Of a stretch of 44,015 nucleotides of DNA, positions 33,129 through 42,243 are shown in pieces. Each line of letters opens with the position of its first letter. Position 1 is the stretch's first letter. Where the stretch lies: positions 1 to 44,015 of the forward strand of contig CAISEY010000388.1 of the NCBI GenBank assembly GCA_903884435.1, written 5' to 3'. Made by a program: the position numbers and the translations under genes. A model generated the notes under the pieces. That model saw only the letters and a list, made by a program, of their open reading frames with translations. It did not search any database and was not told the origin of the DNA. Origin of the DNA: an uncultured Hyphomicrobiales bacterium. Its GTDB lineage: Bacteria > Pseudomonadota > Alphaproteobacteria > Rhizobiales > Beijerinckiaceae.

Positions 33129-33796
33129 TGGCCATTGACCCGCAAGTGGTCGAAAAACACGCGGTGTCCCGGTACACCACCGGAGCTCGCATCAATCACT
33201 GGATCACCGCGATCACCCTCGTTCTGCTGGCGACCAGCGGCCTGGCGCTGTTTCACCCGGTGCTGTTCTGGCTGACAGGACTGTTTGGAGGCGGGGCCGC
33301 GACGCGCGCGATCCATCCATGGCTCGGCGTAATCCTGTTCTTCAGCTTCGCCGGTCTCTTCTTTCGTTTCGTGTCGTTGAACGCCTGGAACAAGGACGAC
33401 ACGGAATGGATGAAAAACCTCGGCGCGGTGGCGAAGGGCGAGGAAGACAAGCTCCCGGAGCTCGGCAAATACAATGCCGGTCAAAAGCTCGTCTTCTGGG
33501 GCATGTCGCTTCTGATTCTCGGGCTGATTTCGTCCGGAGTCGTCATCTGGGACAAATATTTCGATCACCTCTCCGGCGTCGATCAGAAGCGTGTCGCACA
33601 ACTGGCGCATTCATGGCTCGCCGTCGGCGCCATCACCATCTGGATTGTCCACGTTTACGCGGCGATCTGGGTGCGCGGCACAATCCGCGCCATGACGCGG
33701 GGCTCTGTCACGGCCGGCTGGGCTTTTCGACACCATCGAAAATGGCTGCGCGAGGAAGCCCGCAAACCGGTCGGGACGACCGGAAAGGCGCCCTGA
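33128..33796 (+). CDS. fdnI: formate dehydrogenase gamma subunit, cytochrome b556
   Basis: A 222-residue membrane protein with four predicted helices and the histidines that hold two b haems, including RINHWITA in the first helix, the HPWLGV segment after it, and HSWLAVGAITIWIVHVYAAIWVRG in the fourth. It takes electrons from FdnH and reduces quinone on the cytoplasmic side of the membrane. It is coupled to fdnH by a TAATG overlap. A gap of 133 bases, holding only a weak four-base hairpin, separates it from fdhE. Confidence 0.95.
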   Translation: MAIDPQVVEKHAVSRYTTGARINHWITAITLVLLATSGLALFHPVLFWLTGLFGGGAATRAIHPWLGVILFFSFAGLFFRFVSLNAWNKDDTEWMKNLGAVAKGEEDKLPELGKYNAGQKLVFWGMSLLILGLISSGVVIWDKYFDHLSGVDQKRVAQLAHSWLAVGAITIWIVHVYAAIWVRGTIRAMTRGSVTAGWAFRHHRKWLREEARKPVGTTGKAP

Positions 33797-33929
33797 TCGA
33801 ACGTGATTTTTCGTGGGCGGTGCGGTAGCGTGCCGCTCGCGCTGTTTCCGATCTCCTGCCGACGCCAAGCGTGTCCGCCATACTCGCGAAACACGCAACC
33901 CCAAGACGTGACCCGTGAGGTTCGTTCGT

Positions 33930-34847
33930 ATGTCGCAACCTGTCGCGCCACAATTTCAGCCAGTTCACATCGGCGAGGAAGCCAATCCGCCGGCCGTTGT
34001 ATTGCCGAATCCAGAGAGCCTGTTCCGCTCCCGCGCCGATCGCCTGCGCCAACTGGCGCCCGATCATCCACTCGCCTCCTATCTTCGATTTCTGGCTTCG
34101 CTCGCCGATGCGCAGGCCCGCGTTCTCGCGGGTCTGCCCCCTCCGACGCTCCCGGCTTCCGACGAGTTCGAACTCGCCCTCCAGCACGGCATGGCTCCAA
34201 TCGCGCGCGCGCGGGTCCCGATCGACGACGTCGCCATGACGACGCTTGAACGATTACTCGCGGAGACCGGCGAAATTGCAATGCCCGACGCGGCGGCGGC
34301 GGCGCGCGACGGGGTCGTCGCCGCCGACATGAGCGAGCGGCGCGCGATGATCGTGAACCTCGTCGCCGATTCAATCCCGGCGGAGGAAATCGCGGAACAC
34401 ATTTTCGTCGCCGCCGCGCTGCAAATTCATTTCACCCGGCTCGCTTCACTGCTGCCCGCGGAACGGATCAAGGCCACCGGCGACGGCGCCTGTCCCGCGT
34501 GCGGGGGACCGCCGGCGACGTCAAGCGTCGTCGACTGGAGCCGGTCTCAGGCCGCGCGGTTCTGCGCCTGCGCAACCTGCGCGACGAAGTGGCACGTCGT
34601 GCGCATCAAGTGTGTCGGCTGCTCCTCGACAAAGGGCATTCACTATCTTCACGTCGAGGGAGCCGCCGACACGATCAAGGCGGAATGTTGCGACGAGTGT
34701 GGCTGCTACCTGAAGATTCTTTACGCCAGCAAGGATACGTCGCTTGATCCGGTCGCCGACGACATCGCGAGCGCCGGACTCGATCTGATGGTCAGGGAAC
34801 GGGGCTTTCGGCGCCTTGGATTTAACGCCTTTCTGGCTGGCCTCTAG
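33930..34847 (+). CDS. fdhE: FdhE, formate dehydrogenase accessory protein
   Basis: A 305-residue cytoplasmic protein of the FdhE family, a rubredoxin-like metal-binding chaperone needed for formation of active membrane-bound formate dehydrogenase. Cys pairs for metal binding are CPACGG, CATC, CVGC and CDECGC, spread over residues 190-280. The N-terminal half is helical and binds the apo-enzyme in E. coli. ATG at 33930 has GAGG nine bases upstream; GTG at 33915 is possible. It lies 18 bases before selA. FdhD, the other accessory, is not in the window. Confidence 0.93.
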   Translation: MSQPVAPQFQPVHIGEEANPPAVVLPNPESLFRSRADRLRQLAPDHPLASYLRFLASLADAQARVLAGLPPPTLPASDEFELALQHGMAPIARARVPIDDVAMTTLERLLAETGEIAMPDAAAAARDGVVAADMSERRAMIVNLVADSIPAEEIAEHIFVAAALQIHFTRLASLLPAERIKATGDGACPACGGPPATSSVVDWSRSQAARFCACATCATKWHVVRIKCVGCSSTKGIHYLHVEGAADTIKAECCDECGCYLKILYASKDTSLDPVADDIASAGLDLMVRERGFRRLGFNAFLAGL

Positions 34848-34865
34848 AACCGGCGGGTCTCATCA

Positions 34866-36290
34866 ATGACCAAAGTGGTTCACACTGAAGGCGAATCGGC
34901 GAAGTTCGCGCGGCTTCCTTCGGTCGACCGCGTGATGGCCTGCGACGCGGGACGCATCGTCTCCGCCCGCTTTGGACAAAGCGCCGCGGCGGACGCGATC
35001 CGCGCGCAGATCTCGATATCGCGCGCGAATTTCGCCAGCGGCGAGGATTTTCATCCGCCAGACACGGAAACGGTCGCCCGGGCCGCGCTGGCGACGCTGG
35101 AAGCGCTCGACGCGCCATCGCAGCGCCGGGTGTTCAACCTGACGGGAACGGTGCTTCACACCAACCTCGGGCGCGCGACGCTGTCCGAGGAAGCCATCGC
35201 CGCGGTCGTGGAGTCGATGCGCCATCCCACGAATCTCGAATTCAACCTCGCCAGCGCGGCGCGGGGCGAGCGAGACGACCATGTGCGCGGCCTCGTGCGC
35301 GAACTCACGGGAGCGGAGGACGCCTGTCTCGTCAACAACAACGCCTCCGCGGTGCTCCTCGCGCTGAACACGCTCGCCCGCGGCAGGGAAGCCATCGTCT
35401 CTCGCGGTGAACTCATTGAAATCGGCGGCGCGTTCCGCCTGCCCGACATCATGCAACGCGCAGGCGCGAAATTGCGCGAGGTGGGCACGACGAACCGCAC
35501 GCATATCCGTGACTTCGAGGCGGCGATCGGTCCGCGCACCGGCGCCATTCTGAAGGCGCACGCCTCGAATTACGCCATACTGGGGTTCACCGCCGAAGCT
35601 CCTCCCGCGGAGATCGCGAAAATCGCGCGGAGCGCGGGAACGCCATTCATCGACGATCTTGGTTCCGGAACGCTCGTCGATCTTTCACGCTGGGGCTTGC
35701 GACGCGAGCGCACCGTCCAGGACGCGCTGCGCGACGGAGCCGACCTCGTGACCTTCTCAGGAGACAAACTCCTCGGGGGGCCTCAGGCGGGATTCATCGT
35801 CGGGCGCGCGGATCTCGTTCGCGCTTGCGCGAAGAATCACCTGAAGCGCGCGCTGCGTCTCGACAAATTGCGCCTCGCCGCGCTCGAGGCGACGCTGAAG
35901 CTTTACAGAAACCCCGACAAGCTCGCCGAGCGTCTGCCAGCTCTGCGTTATTTCAGCCGGACACGCGACGAGATTTCGGCGCAGGCCAATCGCTTTCTGC
36001 CGTTCTGGTCCCGAGCACTTGGCGCGGGCTGGACCGGGAGCGTGATCGATTGCTCGAGCCAGATCGGCTCGGGAGCGTTGCCGATGGAATCCCTGCCCGG
36101 AGCGGCCCTCGCGGCAAGCCCGGACTCAAGGCGCAAGGGCCGCGCGCTTGATTCACTGTCCCGCCGCCTGCGTGAACTTCCAGTCCCCGTCATCGGACGC
36201 ATCCACGAGGACGCCCTCCAACTCGACTTGCGCTGCCTCGACGACGAGGACACTTTTGTCGCGATGCTCGATCAAATGACGAAGGCCTGA
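34866..36290 (+). CDS. selA: SelA, L-seryl-tRNA(Sec) selenium transferase
   Basis: A 474-residue pyridoxal-phosphate enzyme that turns Ser-tRNA(Sec) into Sec-tRNA(Sec) with selenophosphate. Family segments are RVFNLTGTVLHTNLGRATL, DDHVRGLVRELTGAEDACLVNNNASAVLL, TTNRTHIRDFEAAI, FIDDLGSGTL and the cofactor lysine Lys301 in TFSGDKLLGGPQAG. The length is typical. It lies 18 bases after fdhE and three bases before the Sel1-repeat gene. The selenophosphate synthetase selD is not in the window. Confidence 0.96.
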   Translation: MTKVVHTEGESAKFARLPSVDRVMACDAGRIVSARFGQSAAADAIRAQISISRANFASGEDFHPPDTETVARAALATLEALDAPSQRRVFNLTGTVLHTNLGRATLSEEAIAAVVESMRHPTNLEFNLASAARGERDDHVRGLVRELTGAEDACLVNNNASAVLLALNTLARGREAIVSRGELIEIGGAFRLPDIMQRAGAKLREVGTTNRTHIRDFEAAIGPRTGAILKAHASNYAILGFTAEAPPAEIAKIARSAGTPFIDDLGSGTLVDLSRWGLRRERTVQDALRDGADLVTFSGDKLLGGPQAGFIVGRADLVRACAKNHLKRALRLDKLRLAALEATLKLYRNPDKLAERLPALRYFSRTRDEISAQANRFLPFWSRALGAGWTGSVIDCSSQIGSGALPMESLPGAALAASPDSRRKGRALDSLSRRLRELPVPVIGRIHEDALQLDLRCLDDEDTFVAMLDQMTKA

Positions 36291-36293
36291 CCG

Positions 36294-37085
36294 ATGTTGT
36301 CCTCGCTGTTTGGCAGCAAAATGAAAGAGCCGGACATCGAGGATCTCCTCGCGGAAGCGAAGGCGCTCGCGGAGCGCGGGGAATTTGAAGCGGCGCTCGC
36401 GATCTGGGGGCCCCTCGCCCACAAGGGGGTCGCTCGCGCGGCCAATAACGTTGGCGCCTGTTTTTCGGGCGGTCTTGGAGTCACACGCAACCTGGAACTC
36501 GCCGCGCGCTGGTTGACCATCGCCGCGGAGGCCGGGGATCCCGCTGGCCAGAGAAACCTCGCGACGGCCTTTTTTCAGGGTCACGGGGTCGAACAGAATT
36601 TCCAGGTCGCCTTGCGTTGGTACCGGGCCGCCGCGGAAGCGGGCGACGCGGCAGCGCAGGATATGTTGTCCTGGATGCTGCTCGAGGGGGGAACCATCCC
36701 GGGAGATCCCGTTGAGGCGCGTCGATGGGCGGAAGCGGCGGCAAGCCAGAACGTCGCCAGCGCCATGACACGCATGGGTATGATCTATCACGACGCACTC
36801 GGCGTCGAAAGGGACGCAACGGCGGCCGCAAGCTGGTGGGCGAGGGCCGTGGAAGCAGGCGACGCCGACGCGATGGCGATGCTTGGAGCCGCGAACCATC
36901 TCGGACAGGGTGTTGATCGCGACTCCTTGCGCGCGATGGTCCTGCTGATCCTTGCCCGGCAGGGCGGCTCCGGTCTCGCGCAAACTTTCTTTGGCGCCGT
37001 TCAGGCGTCGCTTCCGCCAGGCGGGTTTGAACAAGCCGGACGTCTGGCCGCCAGTATTCAGGCGACGCGGAGTCCCCTCCGATGA
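36294..37085 (+). CDS. Sel1-repeat protein between selA and selB
   Basis: A 263-residue protein made largely of Sel1-like (TPR-type) helical repeats, about five of them: AANNVGACFSGGLGVTRNLELAARWLTIAAEAGD, AGQRNLATAFFQGHGVEQ, AAQDMLSWMLLEGG, SAMTRMGMIYHDALGVERD and DAMAMLGAANHLGQGVDRD. No signal peptide or catalytic motif is seen; such proteins usually hold other proteins together. It begins three bases after selA and its stop overlaps the selB start in an ATGA junction, so its product is made with the Sec machinery. A function in Sec decoding is inferred from position only. The name Sel1 refers to a yeast/worm gene and not to selenium. Confidence 0.88.
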   Translation: MLSSLFGSKMKEPDIEDLLAEAKALAERGEFEAALAIWGPLAHKGVARAANNVGACFSGGLGVTRNLELAARWLTIAAEAGDPAGQRNLATAFFQGHGVEQNFQVALRWYRAAAEAGDAAAQDMLSWMLLEGGTIPGDPVEARRWAEAAASQNVASAMTRMGMIYHDALGVERDATAAASWWARAVEAGDADAMAMLGAANHLGQGVDRDSLRAMVLLILARQGGSGLAQTFFGAVQASLPPGGFEQAGRLAASIQATRSPLR

Positions 37086-39172
37086 TCGTTGGCACCGCCG
37101 GTCATATCGATCATGGAAAAACGTCCCTGGTGAAAGCCATCACCGGCATCGACGCCGACCGGCTCAAGGAAGAGAAAGAGCGCGGCATCACCATTGATCT
37201 CGGCTTTGCTTACTGGCCACAAGAGAATGGCGAAACCATCGGATTCGTGGACGTTCCAGGCCACGAGCGATTTGTGCACACGATGCTCGCGGGCGCGCAA
37301 GGAATCGATCTCGTCATGCTCGTCGTCGCGGCCGACGACGGCGTCATGCCACAAACACGCGAGCATCTTGAAATCATCGAACTACTCGGGCTTGGCCGGG
37401 CCATCGTGGCGCTGACCAAGGTTGACAGGGTGTCGCCCTCGCGAATTGTCGAAGCACGGAATGAAATAGCGGCGCTACTCGCGCCGACACGGCTGAACGG
37501 GAGTCCTGTTTTCCCGGTTTCCAGCAACACGGGCCACGGCGTCGCGGAACTTTCATCCAGTCTGCGAGACATGGCCAAAGTGACTGGAAGACGCTCGGAA
37601 AATCGGGAATTCCGGCTCGCCGTGGATCGCAGTTTCGTACTCCAGGGCGCTGGCGTGGTCGTCACCGGCATGGCGCTCGACGGGAGCGTGAAAGTCGGAG
37701 AGGAAGTAATCGTGTCTCCATCGGGCATACTGGCCCGCGTTCGTTCGATCCACGCCCAAAATAATCCGACGCAAACCGGCAAGGCCGGCGATCGCTGCGC
37801 CCTGAACCTCGCGGGACCGGGCATCTTCAGGGACGTCGTTGGAAGAGGCGAAATGGTGACGACCGCGGCCAGCCACGCGCCGACACAGCGTATCGACGCC
37901 GCGCTCGCGTTGTCGCGAACGCCAGGTCAGGCGTTGCGCCAATGGATGCCCGCGCGGTTGCATCACGGAACCGCCGAAGTTGGAGCCAGGGTGGTTCTGC
38001 TGGATGACGGGACCCCGGACCCCGATGGGGCCGTGCGTATTCAACTGGTCCTGGAAAAGCCCCTGGCCGCGCGCGCGCTCGACCGCTTTATTCTCAGGGA
38101 CGTCACGGCGAGCAGGACCATCGGCGGCGGACGTTTTATCGATCTGCGGGCGCCCGACCGGAAACGGCGGACGCCACAACGCAGGGCGATCTTCGACGCG
38201 CTCACGAGGGATGCGCCCCGGGACGCTATGGCCGCGTGGCTGGAGGGGCCGGCGCTCTTTCTGGACATCGATCTTTTCGCGCGTGACCGTGGATTGACCC
38301 GGACGCAGATCGAGGACCTGACATCCGGGTTGAACGCCGTGATTTTCGGGGTTGGTGGAGCCAGGTTCGCGTTTGCGAGCGAAAAGCTGAATGTCCTGAA
38401 ATCCTCCGTGCTTTCCACGCTGGAAAACTTCCATGCGTTCAATCCGGACCGTCCAGGACTGGGCCTCGAGGCCCTGCGGTTTCAGATAGCGCCAATAATT
38501 CCGGCTGCACTTTTTCGCGAAGCGCTGAGAATGCTCGCTTCCGGGGGGATTGTCTCCATTGATGGCGGCTGGGTTCGTTTGTCAGCCCATCGCATCGAAC
38601 TCTCTTCCGAAGACGAGAGGCTCCAGACTATCATCGCTCCGATGCTCGATGGCGCCGCACGGTTCCGTCCGCCCCGCGTCAGGGATATTGGCAAGATCAC
38701 GGGAGTTGACGAGGAGCGGGTGCGAAACCTTTTCAGGAGACTTTCCCGGCGGGGCGAAATCGACGAAATCGCTGCAGATCATTTTTTTCTCAGGCCTGTC
38801 GTCGCCGAAATGGTCCGGGCTGCCCAACAAACCCAGGGACGGCCCGGAAACTGGTTTACCGCCGCCGCGTTCCGCGACGCACTTGAAGCGGATGGCCAAA
38901 TCGTTGGACGCAAGGTCGCGATCCAGATACTTGAATTCCTTGATCGTCAGGGCGTAACGATCCGCCGCGGAGATCAACGACGGGTCAATCCGCTCCGCTC
39001 GGACTTGTTTGAGTCCGCCCAGGACGAAACGGGTCGGGGAAGAGAATCGCTCCCGGTGGAGCGGCCGGACTTCAAATCCGGTTGGGGCCGTGAGACGGTC
39101 CCAGGTGGGTTCGACTCCCATTCTCTTCCGCCAGCCCCTCGCGAGGAGCCCGACCATGCCAACGGATACTGA
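37082..39172 (+). CDS. selB: SelB, selenocysteine-specific elongation factor, frame running through selC
   Basis: An EF-Tu-like GTPase that brings Sec-tRNA(Sec) to UGA codons marked by a SECIS. The G domain is clear: [39 protein letters not shown] and LTKVDRV, followed by two EF-Tu beta domains and C-terminal winged helices ([55 protein letters not shown]) that bind the hairpin. SelB would normally finish soon after [11 protein letters not shown] (about 39010). Here no stop occurs; the frame crosses the entire tRNA-Sec gene and ends at 39172, 17 bases inside the next gene, giving 696 residues with about 45 residues coded from 39038 onward. A frameshift in the sequence is the alternative. Confidence 0.93.
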   Translation: MIVGTAGHIDHGKTSLVKAITGIDADRLKEEKERGITIDLGFAYWPQENGETIGFVDVPGHERFVHTMLAGAQGIDLVMLVVAADDGVMPQTREHLEIIELLGLGRAIVALTKVDRVSPSRIVEARNEIAALLAPTRLNGSPVFPVSSNTGHGVAELSSSLRDMAKVTGRRSENREFRLAVDRSFVLQGAGVVVTGMALDGSVKVGEEVIVSPSGILARVRSIHAQNNPTQTGKAGDRCALNLAGPGIFRDVVGRGEMVTTAASHAPTQRIDAALALSRTPGQALRQWMPARLHHGTAEVGARVVLLDDGTPDPDGAVRIQLVLEKPLAARALDRFILRDVTASRTIGGGRFIDLRAPDRKRRTPQRRAIFDALTRDAPRDAMAAWLEGPALFLDIDLFARDRGLTRTQIEDLTSGLNAVIFGVGGARFAFASEKLNVLKSSVLSTLENFHAFNPDRPGLGLEALRFQIAPIIPAALFREALRMLASGGIVSIDGGWVRLSAHRIELSSEDERLQTIIAPMLDGAARFRPPRVRDIGKITGVDEERVRNLFRRLSRRGEIDEIAADHFFLRPVVAEMVRAAQQTQGRPGNWFTAAAFRDALEADGQIVGRKVAIQILEFLDRQGVTIRRGDQRRVNPLRSDLFESAQDETGRGRESLPVERPDFKSGWGRETVPGGFDSHSLPPAPREEPDHANGY
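39038..39133 (+). tRNA. selC: tRNA-Sec (anticodon UCA)
   Basis: All parts of a bacterial tRNA-Sec are present: an eight-base acceptor stem GGAAGAGA / TCTCTTCC, a six-base D stem CGCTCC / GGAGCG, an anticodon stem CCGGA / TCCGG around CTTCAAA with the TCA anticodon, a long variable arm GGGGCCGT / ACGGTCCC, a T arm with TTCGACT, discriminator G and an encoded CCA. The extended acceptor and D stems distinguish it from tRNA-Ser. It lies entirely inside the open frame of selB, on the same strand, and ends 22 bases before the next gene's start. No separate promoter is evident. Confidence 0.97.
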
Positions 39173-39614
39173 CGTTTTCCTGGCGCACTACGAAGCCGCG
39201 GCCCGGCGTGGCGAACGCGAGGAGCGGGAGTTCCGCGACAATTATTTCAGCAAGCTCGCTGAACTGGAACGGGTTCGAATTCTCGCCAATCGACGTAGCA
39301 ATCTGCTTTCCACGACAACGCGAGCCATCGAGGGCATGGCGGAAGACGAAAACGCGCGCGACCTCGTGGCGCTTGTTCTCGAAAACGAAGTCGGCCTGTC
39401 ACGGCGAAACCCGCAACACGCCATCGTGATCGACAGATTTCACTTAGTGACCGACGCGATCCTGGAGTCGCTGGCTCCTGACAGCCACTTCGATGTCAAC
39501 GATGGCTGGCGAACCGTCGAGGAATTCGAGACCTGGTACAGGGAGCGGACAGGCCAGGAGTTTTTCGCGCTCCGCGACATCTATGTGCAGGAGACGCCCC
39601 GTGTCGATTTCTGA
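39156..39614 (+). CDS. uncharacterised protein between selC and the lipoate genes
   Basis: A 152-residue protein that I do not recognise. It has an acidic-basic helical N-terminal half (YEAAARRGEREEREFRDNYFSKLAELERVRILANRR), then VLENEVGLSRRNPQHAIVIDRFHLVTDAI and a C-terminal WRTVEEFETWYRERTGQEFFALRDIYV. No Cys, signal peptide or membrane segment is present. The ATG at 39156 has GAGGAG seven bases upstream. It overlaps the end of the selB frame by 17 bases and the next gene by 14, so it is translated as part of the chain that leads into the LipS-type genes. It may belong to the sulfur-oxidation locus. Confidence 0.72.
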   Translation: MPTDTDVFLAHYEAAARRGEREEREFRDNYFSKLAELERVRILANRRSNLLSTTTRAIEGMAEDENARDLVALVLENEVGLSRRNPQHAIVIDRFHLVTDAILESLAPDSHFDVNDGWRTVEEFETWYRERTGQEFFALRDIYVQETPRVDF

Positions 39615-40008
39615 GACCATCGACACGGCGGACGCCCGGACCGATTTCGATGAATGGATTCGCCACGAGTACGCGAGCGGAAATCCACGAGGATTTACCG
39701 CTTTCGTGGTTCTGGTGAAGATCAAGAAAAAGGATGTCGAACCTCTTTGCTCGACATACATGCACGTCATCGGCAACGAGACGGATTGGGGTGAAATCAC
39801 CACTCTCCTGGCGGGAAGCGGGATGACGTGGGACGCGGCGGCCTTTTTCCCGAAAAGGGATTTTCGTTCCGGGGGCCCCCTGGACAATCCTTCCGCCCGG
39901 CTGCTGCTTCTCGATCAGGAAGCAAAAATCAGGGAGAACAGGCTCGCGATCAACGACGGATATTTCTTCGACGCCTGGGGTCGGCGGATGCGCGTGGAAG
40001 AGACGTGA
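39601..40008 (+). CDS. uncharacterised protein coupled to a radical SAM gene
   Basis: A 135-residue protein of unknown family. Visible stretches are DFDEWIRHEYASGNPRGFTAFVVLVKIKKKDVEPLCSTYMHVIGNETDWGEITTLLAGSGMTWDAAAFFP, then DNPSARLLLLDQEAKIRENRLAINDGYFFDAWGRRM. It has a single Cys and looks soluble and cytoplasmic. The GTG at 39601 has AGGAG seven bases upstream and lies inside the preceding gene; its TGA overlaps the next ATG (TGATG). This tight coupling to the lipoate assembly genes suggests a role in that system. Confidence 0.72.
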   Translation: MSISETIDTADARTDFDEWIRHEYASGNPRGFTAFVVLVKIKKKDVEPLCSTYMHVIGNETDWGEITTLLAGSGMTWDAAAFFPKRDFRSGGPLDNPSARLLLLDQEAKIRENRLAINDGYFFDAWGRRMRVEET

Positions 40009-41045
40009 TGTCGAACAACATCGACTTCACCCCGGATGTGATCGACGCCTTCGATTTGAACTCGATTTGCGAAGAAGGTGAAATCGATATTTCCATCGCA
40101 CGCGAATTGTTGCGTGAATGCGCGTCCTTCAGTCGGCGTCCTTTTCGCGCCTCGACACCCGGCTTTCGCGACTTCGACACGGACGAGCTTGGGGCTTGCC
40201 GCAAGTCCGCGACTTTTCCCGCGTTCTCCATCACCGGCGGCGCCTGCGCGCTGGACTGCGCGCATTGCCACGCAAGCATACTGAAGCCTTTGATTCCAGC
40301 TGGGGAGCCGCTTGCCTTCGAACGACTCGCGACGAGCATGATCGAACAGCGGGGCATGCGCGGCTTTCTGCTGTCCGGCGGTTCGAACAGGCGCAACGAG
40401 GTCCCTTTCGATCGATATTTACCGGCGATCGAACGAATTAAGTCCGTGCATCCGGATGTCGAGATTCTCGTTCACACCGGGCTTGTGTCCAGGGAGCGGG
40501 CCCGGAGACTGGCCAGTTCCGGCGTCGATGTCGCCATGCTCGACATCATCGGCGCTCGTGAAACCATTCAGGAAGTTTACAATCTCGACAGGCCCGTTGG
40601 CGATTTCGAGGAATCACTCGCGGCGCTTGTCGATACCGGAATGAAGGTGGTTCCGCACATCGTCGCCGGACTTCACTTCGGCCGTTTGCTCGGAGAGACA
40701 AACGCGCTTGGAATCATCGCTCGCCATAGAACCGAATCGGTCATCATTGTCGTGCTCATGCACGCCTTCGCCGACGCGGGACGGTTTGGTCCCGTGAATG
40801 TTCGCGAGATCGCGGGATTTTTCTCGTTGGCCCGCGGAACCCTGAACGATCGGCTTCTGATGCTTGGATGCGCACGCCCGCATGGAAAAGCGCGTCGACA
40901 ACTCGACCTTTACGCGATGTTCGCGGGTTTCGACGGGATTGCCTATCCCGCCGACGGCGTCCTGCGTCTGGCGCGCCTGCTCGGGCGCCCCGCGGACCAC
41001 AGTTTTTCCTGTTGTGGCGGTCGTTCTTGCCCGGGGGTCGCATGA
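40008..41045 (+). CDS. radical SAM protein, LipS-type lipoyl synthase candidate
   Basis: A 345-residue radical SAM protein with the Cx3Cx2C cluster motif at Cys80, Cys84 and Cys87 (GGACALDCAHCHAS) and a C-terminal Cys-rich tail (Cys335, Cys336, Cys341 in SCCGGRSCPG) that could hold an auxiliary cluster. It is not a standard LipA, which has a CX4CX5C motif. Beside a second radical SAM gene, a lipoate ligase and lbpA, it fits the two-protein lipoyl synthase LipS1/LipS2 known from archaea and from sHdr-type sulfur oxidisers, in which the proteins insert sulfur at C6 and C8 of an octanoyl group. I cannot say which of the two it is. TGATG overlap with the gene before. Confidence 0.85.
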   Translation: MSNNIDFTPDVIDAFDLNSICEEGEIDISIARELLRECASFSRRPFRASTPGFRDFDTDELGACRKSATFPAFSITGGACALDCAHCHASILKPLIPAGEPLAFERLATSMIEQRGMRGFLLSGGSNRRNEVPFDRYLPAIERIKSVHPDVEILVHTGLVSRERARRLASSGVDVAMLDIIGARETIQEVYNLDRPVGDFEESLAALVDTGMKVVPHIVAGLHFGRLLGETNALGIIARHRTESVIIVVLMHAFADAGRFGPVNVREIAGFFSLARGTLNDRLLMLGCARPHGKARRQLDLYAMFAGFDGIAYPADGVLRLARLLGRPADHSFSCCGGRSCPGVA

Positions 41046-41046
41046 C

Positions 41047-42243
41047 ATGGCCTGCACTCCGACGCCTTTCCCATCGCCACGCGTACCGGATCCCGTCCCC
41101 CGCGAGATGAGAAACGGCGCTCCGGTGAAGCGCGACGGGCTCGAGCCAGCCGGGGTCTATCGTCCACGGCGGCGCAAAACTCCGCAGATGCGCTCGCCGG
41201 ATTACGTGCAGCTTTCCACCGCCGCCGCGATCACGCTCGGCCTGATCCCCGGACAGATGCACAGATGCAAATGCACCGGCTGTCTCAATCTTCTCATCAC
41301 TTATCCCGAGGGATGCCGGGCGAATTGCGCCTATTGCGGTCTCGCCCGTCACCGCGAGGCGAAGGAGAATTACGCGGATCGCAATTTCATTCGCGTCGAC
41401 TGGCCAGCGGCGCCACTGATCGAAATTATCGATCGGGTTAGCGACATGCGCGGCGCAACCGCGTTTCAACGCATGTGCATCTCGATGATTACCCATCCAA
41501 ATTCGGACCGGGACGCCAAGACCATTCTCGAAAACTGGATGGCGCGAATTCCCCGCGAGCAAATTCCCGTGTCGATTCTTTCGAACCCCACCACGATGAA
41601 CCGCCGCGATGTGCGGGATCTGCACGATCTAGGCGCCGATATCTTCACGGTCGCGCTCGACGCCTGCACACCCGCGATTTTCGAACAAACAAGAGGCAAG
41701 GGTGTCGACAGCCCTCATTCCTGGAACACATACTGGAGCGTTTTGGAATTCGCTCGCGAGATTTTCGGCGTCGATCGCGTGGGCATGCATCTCATCGTCG
41801 GTCTCGGCGAGACCGATTTCGACGTGCTGAAAATCTGCGCGGACCTGGTGAATCTCGGGTGCCATTCTCATTTATTCTGCTTCTATCCCGAACACGGAAG
41901 CCTGATGGATCAGACGCCGGCGCCGTCGCGCGCGCGCTGGAGACGCATTCAACTCGCCCGTTATTTGCTTGAGTACACTGGTCATCCCTTCGAGGCTCTC
42001 GGTTTCGGTGGCGACGGAGAGCTTCTGCGCTTCGGCATGGCTGAACCGCAATTGACCGCAATCGTGAACACCGGCTTGCCGTTCCGCACCTCGGGATGCC
42101 CTGGCAAGGAACGACCGGATATTTCGGCCTGCGACAGACCCTATGGCGACAGTCCTCCCTCCGACATCGCCAGCTATCCATTTCAGCCCAACGGCGGGGA
42201 TCTCCGGCGTATCCGCAGGCAGCTCGGAGGCCCGCCCACATGA
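41047..42243 (+). CDS. radical SAM protein, LipS-type lipoyl synthase candidate (partner)
   Basis: A 398-residue radical SAM protein, biotin synthase-like. The Cx3Cx2C motif is Cys90, Cys94 and Cys97 (EGCRANCAYCGLAR); a second Cys group just before it, Cys74, Cys76 and Cys79 (HRCKCTGCLN), could bind an auxiliary cluster that is used up as sulfur donor. Further segments are FQRMCISMITHPNSDRDA, ILSNPTTMNRRDV and MHLIVGLGETDFD. Start at 41047, one base after the previous stop; the first 45 residues are Pro/Arg-rich and may include a later true start. The stop overlaps the ligase start in an ATGA junction. With 40008-41045 it probably forms the LipS1/LipS2 pair. Confidence 0.85.
   Translation: MACTPTPFPSPRVPDPVPREMRNGAPVKRDGLEPAGVYRPRRRKTPQMRSPDYVQLSTAAAITLGLIPGQMHRCKCTGCLNLLITYPEGCRANCAYCGLARHREAKENYADRNFIRVDWPAAPLIEIIDRVSDMRGATAFQRMCISMITHPNSDRDAKTILENWMARIPREQIPVSILSNPTTMNRRDVRDLHDLGADIFTVALDACTPAIFEQTRGKGVDSPHSWNTYWSVLEFAREIFGVDRVGMHLIVGLGETDFDVLKICADLVNLGCHSHLFCFYPEHGSLMDQTPAPSRARWRRIQLARYLLEYTGHPFEALGFGGDGELLRFGMAEPQLTAIVNTGLPFRTSGCPGKERPDISACDRPYGDSPPSDIASYPFQPNGGDLRRIRRQLGGPPT

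Noticed and set aside
33815-33860. Terminator between fdnI and fdhE
   Set aside because: Only a four-base GCGG/CCGC stem with no T-run was found.
41047-42243. Biotin synthase (BioB)
   Set aside because: The radical SAM motif is similar, but the extra upstream CKCTGC group and the neighbouring LipS-type, ligase and lbpA genes favour a lipoyl role; no other biotin gene is present.
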